NCBI GenBank assembly: GCA_050747825.1
Contig: JBOGJG010000312.1
Coordinates: 1 to 40,155 of the forward strand
Direction of reading: 5' to 3'
Source of the DNA: JBOGJG01 sp050747825
GTDB taxonomy: Bacteria > Acidobacteriota > UBA6911 > RPQK01 > JBOGJG01
Length of the DNA stretch: 40,155 nt
The notes under the pieces were generated by a model. The model made no database searches and was not told where the DNA came from. It was given only the letters and a program-made list of their open reading frames with translations. The translations under genes were made by a program, and so were the position numbers. Below are positions 9,701 to 17,314 of this stretch, piece after piece; positions within the stretch are counted from its first letter, which is position 1; the number at the start of each line of letters is the position of its first letter.

Positions 9701-10952
9701 CGGCCGAGGCGGCTGCCACGATCTGCTGAGCCAGCACGTCCAGGGGAGCTAACGGAATGAGCACCCGATCCAGCTTGCCCTGGCGAATCGATCGGACCAG
9801 GGCGGCGCACTCCAGTAATTCGTCCCGGCTCATGGGAAAGAATCGTCCTTTGGGAACGGCGCCTTTCCAATGGCCGGAGCGTCCGATCCGCTGGAGCGCC
9901 AGGGCAATCGAACGCGTTGACCCGATCTGACACACCAGGTCTACCATGCCGATGTCGATCCCCAGCTCGAGCGAGGCCGTAGCGACGACTACTTTGAGCT
10001 TGCCCTGCTTGAGGCTCTCTTCAGCCTCGAGGCGGATCTCACGGGCCAGACTACCGTGGTGAGTGGCCACCTGCTCCTCACCCACGCGTTCGGCGAGATG
10101 ATGAGCCAGGCGCTCGGCCAGCCGACGGGTGTTGACGAAGACCAGCGTCGTCCGGTGCTGCTCAACCAATTGGGCGACTCGATTATAGGTCTCCTCCCAC
10201 GACTCAGCGCCGGCTACGGCGCTCAATTCATCGCCGGGGACCTCGACCGCCAGGTCGAGAAGGCGTCTGTGGCCCGTATCAATGATAGTGGACTCTCGTT
10301 CGGGGCCGGTCAGGAATCGCGCAATTTCTTCGACCGGCTTCTGAGTGGCCGAGAGACCGATCCGCTGCAGCCTCCGGCCGGCCAGTGCTTCCAGGCGTTC
10401 CAAAGAGAGCGCCAGGTGCGATCCCCGCTTGTCACGCGCCAGAGCATGAATCTCATCCACGATCACCGTCTCGGCTTTTTCCAACATCCTGCGCCCGCTC
10501 TTGCTGGTAAGCAGGATAAATAGAGATTCCGGAGTGGTCACCAGTATATGGGGCGGTTTCTGAACCATCTTACGGCGCTCGTGGGCCAGCGTATCGCCGC
10601 TTCGAACCAGCGTCCTGATGGCGGGGAGATCGACATTCAAACGCCCGGCAACCTCTCTGATTTGCTCGAGAGGCTCCTCCAGGTTCTTGCGGATGTCATT
10701 GGCAAGCGCCTTCAGAGGAGAGATGTACACTACAAGCGTGCTTTCGGCGAGTTGGCCTTCTATACCCTTCTGGATTAAGCCGTTAATGGCGCACAGGAAG
10801 GCTGCCAGCGTCTTGCCGGACCCTGTAGGAGCGGCGATCAGGATGTTATTGCCCTGCTGGATGGCCGGCCAGCCGAGCCTCTGCGCCTGGCTGGGCTCCC
10901 CAAATCGCTCCTGAAACCAGGTCGAGACGACGGGATGGAATTCGATTGACAT
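6741..10952 (-). CDS. lhr: Lhr-family ATP-dependent DNA helicase, long form
   Basis: 1403-residue superfamily 2 helicase. N-terminal core: Walker A APTGSGKT (about 40-47), motif II as DEIH in VIVDEIHALARDKRG, motif III SAT in IGLSATQ, and the second RecA domain with ATASLELGIDIG and QRIGRSGH (motifs V and VI). This is followed by winged-helix and Lhr-specific domains (about 430-870) and a long C-terminal extension, as in E. coli Lhr (about 1540 residues), rather than the roughly 850-residue Lhr core form. Family role: 3'-5' ssDNA translocation and RNA:DNA unwinding in DNA repair. The protein is soluble. The start at 10952 lacks an obvious Shine-Dalgarno; the 38-base gap to the divergent fadD-like gene must hold both promoters. 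Most other long frames here are antisense shadows of this gene. Confidence 0.93.
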   Translation of the reverse strand: MSIEFHPVVSTWFQERFGEPSQAQRLGWPAIQQGNNILIAAPTGSGKTLAAFLCAINGLIQKGIEGQLAESTLVVYISPLKALANDIRKNLEEPLEQIREVAGRLNVDLPAIRTLVRSGDTLAHERRKMVQKPPHILVTTPESLFILLTSKSGRRMLEKAETVIVDEIHALARDKRGSHLALSLERLEALAGRRLQRIGLSATQKPVEEIARFLTGPERESTIIDTGHRRLLDLAVEVPGDELSAVAGAESWEETYNRVAQLVEQHRTTLVFVNTRRLAERLAHHLAERVGEEQVATHHGSLAREIRLEAEESLKQGKLKVVVATASLELGIDIGMVDLVCQIGSTRSIALALQRIGRSGHWKGAVPKGRFFPMSRDELLECAALVRSIRQGKLDRVLIPLAPLDVLAQQIVAAASAEDWREEDLYQLFKRSGPYSQLERSDFDEIVAMLSEGFSTQQGRRAAYLHRDRINGFIRGRRGAGLASVTSGGAIPDNANYLVKLDPGEVLVGTLDEDFAVESLKGDIFLLGNTSWRIRRVEAGVVRVEDAKGAPPNIPFWRGEAPARTDELSEAVSQLREEVAPRRLPEAAQWLQQECGLDERGADQAARYVQAGKAALSALPTQTCVVAERFFDESGGMQLILHAPFGSRITKAWGLALRKRFCRSFNFELQAAATDNGLLLSLSEQHSFPLDSVFGFLSSVNVREVLVQALLAVPVFPTRWRWNASRALAVLRFAGGKKVPPPLQRMRSDDLLASVFPEQAACLENIEGDIEIPDHPLVQETLRDCLTEAMDIEGLTKVLEKIESGQIRCVAMDTREPSPFSHEIVNANVYAFLDDAPLEERRARAVQTRRTLPSSEEDLATLDPDAIRQVQEEVWPPLDNPDEIHDALLTLGILPESEAAGCNVWLEQLAQKRRAFRFEVEPLQGQSSVFWAATERLTLIRQAWPEADCAVSTGVDLEQFLWERDRELDADGAVRELLRYRMECTGPATSSELSERFRLPQPQIERALHALEAEGQVLRGSFRPGSGLEWCNRRLLARIHRLTLGRLRREIEPVSPADFIRFLFRWQHRAAGTQLHGERGLALVLEQLQGFESAAAAWETSLLPQRVTHYDPDLLDRLCLSGRFVWGRLSLPSSLDTAVRPSRIAPVTFLKRQEMPRFYAFRAFANGNGGFELNLSHPAREVLETLQRYGACFFEDLVRATRRLPVEVEEGLWELVAAGMATADGFFNLRALIDPKRKQSKLRRSRQKQRLLSQISMGRWTLLTFPGGPSGTAAPPLEALARQLLKRWGVIFRDLLARESIRPPWRDLLMIYRRLEARGEVRGGRFVSGFTGEQFALPEAVEALRTVRRMPPSEELVRISAADPLNLQGILTPGARIRPHPETVLQYRDGVPIDSEACVQGSH

Positions 10953-10990
10953 ATGTAGTCGATTATTTTACCAATTGAGACGGAGGGATT

Positions 10991-12664
10991 GTGGAAAAGA
11001 TCTGGCAGAAACATTATGACCCGGAAGTACCAGAATCAATCAGTTATCCGGAGGTCACTCTTAATGACATTTTCCGGAGATCGGTGGAAGACCACCCTGG
11101 CGGGGTAGCAACGATTTTCGTAGGGGCGAAAATCAAATATGGCGATCTCGGAAAGCTGGTCGACCGGTTTGCAGCCGGACTGGCCGGCCTGGGAGTCAAG
11201 CAGGGAGATAGGGTTGCTATTATTCTTCCAAACCTGCCGGCCTATCCGATTGCGCATTTTGCCGTTCTGAAATTGGGCGCTATCCTGGTCCCCACCAATC
11301 CCCTTTACGTGGCCCGCGAACTCGAGCATCAACTCAATGACGCCGGGGCGGAAACGGTGATTGTCCTGGATCAACTTTATCCGCGGCTGTTGGAGGTCAG
11401 GCATCAGACCAGGGTCAAGCGCCTGATCCTGATTCGGGTCAAGGATTTCCTGCCCGGCCTGGTGGGGTTTTTGTACGGGCTTAAGAATAAGTCACACGCA
11501 AAGACGGATGAGGCGGCGGGGGTTTACACGTATCGTGACCTGATGCGCCGTTCTTCCGCTTCCACTCCTGAGGCTCGGGTCTCCCCGGAGGACACCGCGA
11601 TTTTTCTGTATACCGGGGGAACGACCGGAGTCTCGAAAGGGGCCGTACTGACTCACAGAAATCTGGTTGTGAATGTCTACCAGACTAGAAAATGGCTGGC
11701 GACACTGAAGGAGAAAAAGGAGGTAATCCTTTGCGTACTCCCTTTCTTTCACAGTTATGGCATGACGACAGGCATGCATCTGGCTGTGCTCTCCCGCTCG
11801 ACCATGCTTCTGCAGCCTCGATTCGAACTGAAGGACGTGATAAAGCAGATAAAAAAGCACCGTCCCACCATCTTTTGCGGCATCCCCTCGATGTACAACG
11901 CCATCAATCGCTCTCCCGGATTATCTGGCTCGGACGTGTCCTCGGTCCGTCTGTGCGTCAGTGGAGGGGCCGCTCTTCCTGGGGAAGTGCAGAAACAATT
12001 TGAGAGTTTAACGGGAGGCAGGCTGGTCGAAGGGTACGGGCTCTCGGAATGCTCTCCTCTCACCCACGTCAATCCCATCCATGGACGGCGCAAGAATGGC
12101 ACCATCGGAGTCCCGGTCTCGGACACGGATGCCCGCGTCCTCGATCCAGAGACTAGAGAGCCGCTCCCTGCCGGTCAAGTGGGGGAACTGGCAGTCAAAG
12201 GGCCTCAGGTGATGAAGGGCTACTGGCAAATGCCTGAAGAAAGCGAGCAGGTTCTGAGTGACGGCTGGCTCTATACGGGCGATATGGCAGTCATGGATGA
12301 GGACGGGTTCTTTACGATCGTCGATCGCAAGAAAGATTTGATTATCAGTGCCGGCATGAACATCTATCCTCGAGAAATCGAAGAAGTCCTGCACCAGCAC
12401 CCCAAGGTCCGGGAGGCAGCTGTGGTGGGAGCCCCCAGTTCGGTGCGCGAAGAAATCGTGAAGGCTTACGTTGTGATTGAGCCGGGCCAGGAGCTGACAA
12501 AGAATGAGGTCATCCAGTTCTGCCGAGATCGTCTGGCCAAGTTCAAAGTCCCCCGGCAGGTCGAGTTTGTCCAGGAACTTCCAAAGAGCACAGTGGGAAA
12601 AATCCTGAAGCGGGAGCTCAGGTCGGGTGTACTCAAACCGAGTACCGTCCCCAGCCGGGAGTAG
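10991..12664 (+). CDS. fadD: Long-chain acyl-CoA synthetase (AMP-forming)
   Basis: 557-residue member of the ANL adenylating superfamily that activates fatty acids to acyl-CoA through an acyl-AMP intermediate. Motifs: the P-loop IFLYTGGTTGVSKGA (about 204-218), YGLSECSP (A5 region), YTGDMAVMDEDGF (A7) and IVDRKKDLIISAGMNIYPREIEE (A8), ending with the catalytic lysine motif PKSTVGKILKREL. GTG start at 10991 preceded by a good GGAGGG at 10982-10987. Divergent from lhr. Its 3' end overlaps the NIPSNAP-like gene on the opposite strand by 32 bases. The exact chain-length preference is unknown, so the symbol is a family-level assignment. Confidence 0.88.
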   Translation: MEKIWQKHYDPEVPESISYPEVTLNDIFRRSVEDHPGGVATIFVGAKIKYGDLGKLVDRFAAGLAGLGVKQGDRVAIILPNLPAYPIAHFAVLKLGAILVPTNPLYVARELEHQLNDAGAETVIVLDQLYPRLLEVRHQTRVKRLILIRVKDFLPGLVGFLYGLKNKSHAKTDEAAGVYTYRDLMRRSSASTPEARVSPEDTAIFLYTGGTTGVSKGAVLTHRNLVVNVYQTRKWLATLKEKKEVILCVLPFFHSYGMTTGMHLAVLSRSTMLLQPRFELKDVIKQIKKHRPTIFCGIPSMYNAINRSPGLSGSDVSSVRLCVSGGAALPGEVQKQFESLTGGRLVEGYGLSECSPLTHVNPIHGRRKNGTIGVPVSDTDARVLDPETREPLPAGQVGELAVKGPQVMKGYWQMPEESEQVLSDGWLYTGDMAVMDEDGFFTIVDRKKDLIISAGMNIYPREIEEVLHQHPKVREAAVVGAPSSVREEIVKAYVVIEPGQELTKNEVIQFCRDRLAKFKVPRQVEFVQELPKSTVGKILKRELRSGVLKPSTVPSRE

Positions 12665-12968
12665 ACTGCCCTCTGGTGGGCTCAAATAGCGCCAGGTTTT
12701 CGCCTTCCACCATTGGTCCAGTGGATTCGAAGATCTTGTGCAACCGTGGGTCAGCCATGAGTTGCTTCCACTGCTCCTCAAACTCGGCCGCGGAGTTGAA
12801 CTCCCACAGTTCCAGGTACTCACCGGCGTTTCCAACGAGGGTTCTCCAGATCCCCTTAAAGCGAATATTTCTCTCTCGAAGTAAAGGCAGGACCTCTCTA
12901 TGGAAAATGTCCTCGAATTCACTCATGTGGTGGGTGCGCACCCGGTAAGATATTTTTAACAAGACCAC
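12633..12968 (-). CDS. NIPSNAP-like / dimeric alpha-beta barrel protein
   Basis: About 111 residues when started at the GTG at 12968 (MVLLKISYRVR), or 97 when started at the ATG at 12926. I prefer the longer form because LLKISYRVR supplies the first beta strand of the ferredoxin-like fold, but there is no clear ribosome-binding site for either; a TTG at 12962 is also possible. Body: a helix FEDIFHREVLPLLRER, strands FKGIWRTLVG and EYLELWEF, then the helix AAEFEEQWKQLMADPRL, ending with the NIPSNAP-like FESTGPMVEGENLALFEP. Function of bacterial members is poorly known. The C-terminus is encoded on the antisense strand of the fadD end. It is divergent from egtD; a heptamer tandem repeat separates the two genes. 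Confidence 0.65.
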   Translation of the reverse strand: MVLLKISYRVRTHHMSEFEDIFHREVLPLLRERNIRFKGIWRTLVGNAGEYLELWEFNSAAEFEEQWKQLMADPRLHKIFESTGPMVEGENLALFEPTRGQSTPGWGRYSV

Positions 12969-12980
12969 CTGGCTATTATA

Positions 12981-13029
12981 GTGAATAGTGAAGAGTGAAT
13001 AGTGAAGAGTGAATAGTGAAGAGTGAAGA
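12981..13029. repeat. Heptanucleotide tandem repeat at the egtD start
   Basis: Seven contiguous 7-bp units in which GTGAATA and GTGAAGA alternate (A-B-A-B-A-B-B), with a decayed eighth unit GTCAAAG at 13030-13036. The last full unit contains the GTG at 13023 that opens the egtD frame, and the array fills the divergent intergenic space. Because 7 is not a multiple of 3, gain or loss of units would shift the frame of any start inside the array and would alter promoter spacing. Confidence 0.95.
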
Positions 13030-14099
13030 GTCAAAGTAGTCGAGTGACGACAGTGCTGACGTCCGGCCAAAGCGAAGCCGTGCCGTCCATTATTGTTCAG
13101 AATGAACAGCCAAACTGGCGCTTGCTGGAAGACTCTATCTGGAAATTTGGGTCTTTTCTCAGGGACGATTCGGTCCTGGCGCTCGCCCGAACACTGCTGG
13201 ACCAGCCTCGCTGGCTCGAGGCCAGCTTCCTTTATGACGAACTTGGCTCCCACCTGTTCGATCAGATTTGTGACCTTCCCGAATATTACTTAACGCGCAC
13301 TGAGGAGAGCATTCTGCTCGAGCATGCGGGGCGTCTGATTGAGGCCGCCCCTGTGGAATGCATTTTGGAACTGGGCGCCGGATTTTCTCGAAAGACATGC
13401 CACCTGCTGCAAGAGCAGGTGCGGCAGGCAGGCGGAGGAATTTTCGCTCCGATCGATGTGAGCGCGGCGGCCCTGGCAAAAGCTCGAGACAGCGTTCGTG
13501 AACAGTTTCCGGATTTTGTGTTTCAGGGACTCTGCGCGCGTTATGAACAGGCGCTGGACGCCCTCAAGAGCAATCAGCCCAAATTATTTGTATTTCTGGG
13601 CAGCACGATCGGAAACTTCACACGTTCTGAATTTGGCGCTTTTTTTGATCGGCTTTCGCATGCCATGAAGGAGGGCGACTTTTTTCTCCTGGGAGTCGAT
13701 CGAGTCAAGGACGTCGAGATTCTGGAAAAAGCCTATGACGACTCACAAGGGGTCACCGCTGATTTTATTTTGAACGCTTTCAGCCACATCAACCGGATTG
13801 CGGGCACGGATTTCGATCGTGCCAGCCTGCGCTACGAGTCTCAATACAATCGGCGCCGGCAGGAAATCGAAATGTATGCCTGGACTGAAAGGGACCAGGA
13901 GATTACTTTTCCATCTCTAGGCCGCTCTTTTCTCTGGGAGAGAAAAGAGCCGATCCTTGTCGAAATCAGCCGCAAATTCGAGCCTCTGCGGCTGATCGAT
14001 CAACTGCAGTGCTTTGGACTGGATCCCGTGGAGCACTTCACTGATCTGAAGGAGTGGTTCTCCCTACTCCTTTTCCGGAGGAATCCAAAGCCGCTGTGA
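13023..14099 (+). CDS. egtD: L-histidine N-alpha-methyltransferase, ergothioneine pathway
   Basis: SAM-dependent methyltransferase of the EgtD / DUF2260 family that converts histidine to hercynine, the first step to ergothioneine. Recognisable features: YYLTRTEESIL, the SAM-binding LELGAGFSRKT, PIDVSAAALA, the FLGSTIGNF motif typical of this family, LLGVDRVKD, and the C-terminal SRKF and DLKEWFSLLLFRR. From the GTG at 13023 the protein is 358 residues, longer than the roughly 320 of characterised enzymes; GTG codons at 13044, 13053 and 13080 are alternatives, so the first 20 or so residues are doubtful. EgtB, the usual partner, is not in the window. The stop overlaps the following acyltransferase ATG by one base (TGATG), so the two are translationally coupled. 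Confidence 0.88.
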   Translation: MKSQSSRVTTVLTSGQSEAVPSIIVQNEQPNWRLLEDSIWKFGSFLRDDSVLALARTLLDQPRWLEASFLYDELGSHLFDQICDLPEYYLTRTEESILLEHAGRLIEAAPVECILELGAGFSRKTCHLLQEQVRQAGGGIFAPIDVSAAALAKARDSVREQFPDFVFQGLCARYEQALDALKSNQPKLFVFLGSTIGNFTRSEFGAFFDRLSHAMKEGDFFLLGVDRVKDVEILEKAYDDSQGVTADFILNAFSHINRIAGTDFDRASLRYESQYNRRRQEIEMYAWTERDQEITFPSLGRSFLWERKEPILVEISRKFEPLRLIDQLQCFGLDPVEHFTDLKEWFSLLLFRRNPKPL

Positions 14100-15007
14100 T
14101 GGCTGATGCTGCGGCCTATGTTCTGATCCGAAGCTTCGTCACTCTGGTTGGTCTTGTGCCGCGAAGTCTTGCCTATTTGATTTGTGAAACTATTGCGGCC
14201 CTCGTCTACTTCCTCGATCAGAAGCACCGCCGGATCGGAACGATTAATCTCCGCATCGCCTTTCCGGAGAAGAGCGACTCCTGGAGAAGACGCGTTTTGC
14301 GCCAAAGCTTTCAGCAGGTGGCCGATCAAGTGGTCGAGCTGAGCCGGATACCGCGCCTGAATGCGGCGAAGCTTGCCGGCAGGGTTCGCTATGAGGAGGG
14401 ATGCGGTCTCGAGCACTACCGTCGGGCCAAAGAGCAGGGCAAAGGCGTGTTGTTTTTGACGGCCCATGTCAGCGCCTGGGAGCTTCTTCCCACTGCGCAT
14501 GCCCTTTACGGCCACCCCCTCAGCTTTGTGGTCCGACCGCTGGACAATCCCTATCTCGACCGTTGGGCTCAACGTCTCCGCTCTCGAGTGGGCAATCAGG
14601 TTTTGGCCAAGCAGGGTTCTATCCTGCGCATCATGAGAATATTGAAGCGAAACGGAGACATTGGTTTCCTGATCGATCAAAACGTCCAGGAAAAAGATGG
14701 CGTATTCGCCCCCTTTTTCGACAGACCGGCCTGCACTACATCCAGCCTGGCGGCGCTGGCGCTGCGGTCGGAGGCGCCGGTAGTGCCTGGTTTTATCTAT
14801 CCGATGGGCAGGCGCGGCCTCTATCGTATTCGATTCTATCCACCGCTCCAAGTGGTGCGTACAGGCGATCAGAAAAATGACCTGATCGAAAATACGGCCA
14901 TTTACAATCAATACATCGAACAGGTTATCCGCGAGTTCCCTCATTGCTGGCTGTGGGGCCACCGGCGCTTCCGGACTCAGCCTGACGGAAGCAACCTCTA
15001 TCGGTGA
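14099..15007 (+). CDS. LpxL/HtrB-like lipid A acyltransferase family protein
   Basis: 302-residue member of the lysophospholipid/lipid A acyltransferase family (LpxL/HtrB). A hydrophobic N-terminus (about 5-40) would anchor it at the inner membrane. The catalytic H-x4-E motif is visible in TAHVSAWELL, followed by FVVRPLDNPYLD, GDIGFLIDQNV and the C-terminal HCWLWGHRRFR, which resembles the W-x-H-R-R-W/F ending of LpxL enzymes. Start: the frame is open from a GTG at 14054 inside egtD, but the ATG at 14099 overlaps the egtD stop by one base and gives the normal N-terminus. Family role: late acylation of lipid A or acyl transfer to another glycolipid; the acceptor here is unknown. Confidence 0.83.
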   Translation: MADAAAYVLIRSFVTLVGLVPRSLAYLICETIAALVYFLDQKHRRIGTINLRIAFPEKSDSWRRRVLRQSFQQVADQVVELSRIPRLNAAKLAGRVRYEEGCGLEHYRRAKEQGKGVLFLTAHVSAWELLPTAHALYGHPLSFVVRPLDNPYLDRWAQRLRSRVGNQVLAKQGSILRIMRILKRNGDIGFLIDQNVQEKDGVFAPFFDRPACTTSSLAALALRSEAPVVPGFIYPMGRRGLYRIRFYPPLQVVRTGDQKNDLIENTAIYNQYIEQVIREFPHCWLWGHRRFRTQPDGSNLYR

Positions 15008-15025
15008 GGCCCGGCAGCGGCAGGC

Positions 15026-15054
15026 TTGTGTCCCTCATCTCAGCTTGATAAAGT
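15026..15054 (+). promoter_or_regulatory. Possible sigma70-type promoter for gap
   Basis: TTGTGT (15026-15031) and TAAAGT (15049-15054) are separated by 17 bases in the only gap between the acyltransferase and gap. The matches to consensus are partial (3/6 and 4/6). A good ribosome-binding site, GGAGGAAAGG, lies at 15070-15079, just before the gap ATG. Confidence 0.3.
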
Positions 15055-15087
15055 TACTCTTTTTCGAATGGAGGAAAGGACGAATAC

Positions 15088-16095
15088 ATGGCAACCAAAG
15101 TAGCGATTAATGGATTTGGGCGCATCGGCCGCAATGTCCTCCGAGCGGCGATTGAAAATAAGACCGATCTGGAATTTGTAGCAGTCAATGACATTACCGA
15201 TCCTAAGACACTTGCCCATCTGCTTCAGTATGATTCAGTCTACGGAAGGCTTGACGGCAAGATCGAATACGACGAGAAATCGATTTCACTGGACGGCCGT
15301 AAGGTTCAGGTTTTTGCGGAAAGGGATCCTGCACAGATTCCCTGGGGGCGACTTGGCGCCGAGATCGTTATTGAGTCCACCGGACTTTTTACCAAGCGGG
15401 ATGGAGCCCAAAAACACCTGCGCGACTCGGTTAAGAAGGTGATCGTCACAGCTCCGGCCAAGGGGCGCGACATCACCATCTGTCTAGGTGTGAATGAGGA
15501 CAAATACGACGCTGGCAAGCACTCCATTATTTCCAACGCGAGCTGTACGACTAACTGCCTGGCGCCGGTAGCCAAAGTTCTGCACGAGCGGTTTGGCATC
15601 AAGAAAGGATTGATGACCACCATCCACAGCTATACCAATGACCAGCGCATCCTGGATCTGCCCCACAAGGACTTGCGCAGGGCCAGGGCTGCGGCTCTTT
15701 CTATGATCCCCACGACGACGGGAGCGGCCATCGCGGTCACCCTGGTGCTTCCGGAACTGGAAGGAAAACTGGACGGACTGGCCATCCGTGTTCCCACTCC
15801 AACGGTCTCGCTGGTCGATTTGACAGCCACGGTCGAAAAGGAAGTTTCGGAAGATTCGGTTAAGGACGCCTACCGGCAGGCTGCAACGGGAAGTCTCAAA
15901 GGCATCCTCGACTACACGGACGAGGAACTGGTTTCGGCCGACTTCATCAAAAGTCCTTTCTCGGCCATTGTTGACGGCTCGCTAACCAAGGTCCTGTCGG
16001 GCGATATGGTCAAGGTGCTTGCCTGGTATGACAACGAATGGGGTTACTCCAATCGAGTCCTCGAGTTGGCCGATTTCGTGGCCGGAAAGATGTAG
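15088..16095 (+). CDS. gap: Glyceraldehyde-3-phosphate dehydrogenase, type I
   Basis: 335-residue cytoplasmic enzyme of glycolysis/gluconeogenesis that oxidises and phosphorylates glyceraldehyde-3-phosphate with NAD(P)+. N-terminal Rossmann motif NGFGRIGRNVLRA (8-20), the catalytic cysteine in SNASCTTNCLAP, ISNAS and the C-terminal WYDNEWGYSNRV are all intact. A strong GGAGG stands upstream of the ATG. First gene of gap-pgk-tpiA-secG; the gap stop is 2 bases before the pgk ATG, so pgk is likely translated by coupling. Confidence 0.97.
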   Translation: MATKVAINGFGRIGRNVLRAAIENKTDLEFVAVNDITDPKTLAHLLQYDSVYGRLDGKIEYDEKSISLDGRKVQVFAERDPAQIPWGRLGAEIVIESTGLFTKRDGAQKHLRDSVKKVIVTAPAKGRDITICLGVNEDKYDAGKHSIISNASCTTNCLAPVAKVLHERFGIKKGLMTTIHSYTNDQRILDLPHKDLRRARAAALSMIPTTTGAAIAVTLVLPELEGKLDGLAIRVPTPTVSLVDLTATVEKEVSEDSVKDAYRQAATGSLKGILDYTDEELVSADFIKSPFSAIVDGSLTKVLSGDMVKVLAWYDNEWGYSNRVLELADFVAGKM

Positions 16096-16097
16096 GG

Positions 16098-17282
16098 ATG
16101 CCCAAGCTTTCCATCCGAGATCTCGATTTGCAGGGAAAGCGTCTGTTTATCCGGGTAGACTTCAATGTTCCCATTGAGGACGGAAGAATCTCGGATGCCG
16201 CACGGATCGAAGCCGCCCTGCCCACCATCAGGCTGGCTCTCGAGAAGAATGCCAAGGTGATCCTGGCTTCCCACCTAGGCCGGCCCAAGGGGACGCCTGA
16301 GAAGGAGTACTCACTGAAGCCGGTGGCGGATCGGCTGTCTTCTCTTCTTGACCGGCAGGTTTACTTTGTGAACGACTGTATCGGCCCCACCGTTGACGAC
16401 CGTGTTAAGGCCATGGATTCAGGCCACGTAGTCCTTCTAGAGAACCTGAGATTTCATGCCGGTGAGACGAAGAATGATCCCGAGTTTGCCCGAGAACTGG
16501 CCGCTCTGGCCCAGGAGTATGTGAACGACGCGTTTGGCACTGCCCACCGCGCCCATGCTTCCACCGTAGGCGTGCCCCAGGTATTGGGAGGAGGGGCGGC
16601 CGGCCTGCTGATGGAAAAAGAGTTGGAATACCTGGCGCGCGTTTTGTTCCAGCCCGAAGCTCCGGTTGTGGCGATTCTGGGCGGTGCTAAGGTCTCGGAC
16701 AAGATGGACGTGATCGAAAATTTTTTGCGCCTTGCCAACAGCATCCTGCTGGGCGGCGGAATGGCCTTCACCTTCTTCAAAGCGCAGGGAATCAATGTCG
16801 GAAGATCTCTGGTCGAAGAGGATAAGCTCGGTGTCGCCCGTGAATTGATCCGCCGTTCGGAGGCGAAGGGGATCGAGCTTAAACTGCCCGTGGACGTTGT
16901 GGCCGCTCCACGGATGGAACAAGATGTCGAAACTCGCGAGGTGGCGCCTTCGGAAATTCCCGAGGAATGGATGGGCCTGGATATCGGCTCGAAGACCACG
17001 AAGGAGTACAAAAAGATCATCTCTAAGGCCAAAACGGTGATTTGGAATGGGCCGATGGGTGTCTTTGAGATCAAAGAGTTCTCCCGCGGCACCACCGAGA
17101 TCGCCCGGGCCGTGGCGGACAGCGAAGCGCTTTCGGTCGTGGGCGGTGGAGACTCCGCGGCAGCGGTGCGCAAGGCTCAGGTGGCCGAGAAGATCAGCCA
17201 TATCTCCACAGGTGGTGGTGCTTCTCTTGAATTCCTGGCAGGCAAGACCCTTCCCGGTGTTGAGATTCTGACGAAGCACTAG
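16098..17282 (+). CDS. pgk: Phosphoglycerate kinase
   Basis: 394-residue monomeric kinase that makes ATP and 3-phosphoglycerate from 1,3-bisphosphoglycerate. N-terminal substrate motif KRLFIRVDFNVP, HLGRPKG, LLENLRFHAGE, the hinge-proximal ILGGAKVSDKM, and C-terminal nucleotide-site motifs WNGPMGVFE and VVGGGDSAAA are present. The frame extends upstream to 16038 inside gap, but the ATG at 16098 gives the standard N-terminus (MPKLSIRDLDL). It starts 2 bases after the gap stop, and tpiA follows 29 bases after its end. Confidence 0.97.
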   Translation: MPKLSIRDLDLQGKRLFIRVDFNVPIEDGRISDAARIEAALPTIRLALEKNAKVILASHLGRPKGTPEKEYSLKPVADRLSSLLDRQVYFVNDCIGPTVDDRVKAMDSGHVVLLENLRFHAGETKNDPEFARELAALAQEYVNDAFGTAHRAHASTVGVPQVLGGGAAGLLMEKELEYLARVLFQPEAPVVAILGGAKVSDKMDVIENFLRLANSILLGGGMAFTFFKAQGINVGRSLVEEDKLGVARELIRRSEAKGIELKLPVDVVAAPRMEQDVETREVAPSEIPEEWMGLDIGSKTTKEYKKIISKAKTVIWNGPMGVFEIKEFSRGTTEIARAVADSEALSVVGGGDSAAAVRKAQVAEKISHISTGGGASLEFLAGKTLPGVEILTKH

Positions 17283-17290
17283 GACTGGGT

Positions 17291-17314
17291 ACCAAAGAAC
17301 TAAAGAACCAAATG
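17291..17314 (+). repeat. Octamer repeat reaching into the tpiA start codon
   Basis: Three tandem 8-bp units: ACCAAAGA, ACTAAAGA, ACCAAATG. The last unit ends with the tpiA ATG (17312-17314). The array occupies the position where a Shine-Dalgarno would stand, and I see no purine-rich ribosome-binding site other than the repeated AAAGAA. Similar arrays precede secG and bshA. Confidence 0.85.

Noticed and set aside
7630..10914. Several plus-strand frames of 60-150 codons
   Set aside because: All are antisense shadows of the lhr helicase gene.
12008..12922. Minus-strand 304-codon frame opposite fadD
   Set aside because: Lies almost wholly antisense to a well-supported acyl-CoA synthetase, with composition typical of a shadow frame and no recognisable motif.
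12981..13036. Possible CRISPR array
   Set aside because: Units are 7 bp with no spacers; a microsatellite, not CRISPR.
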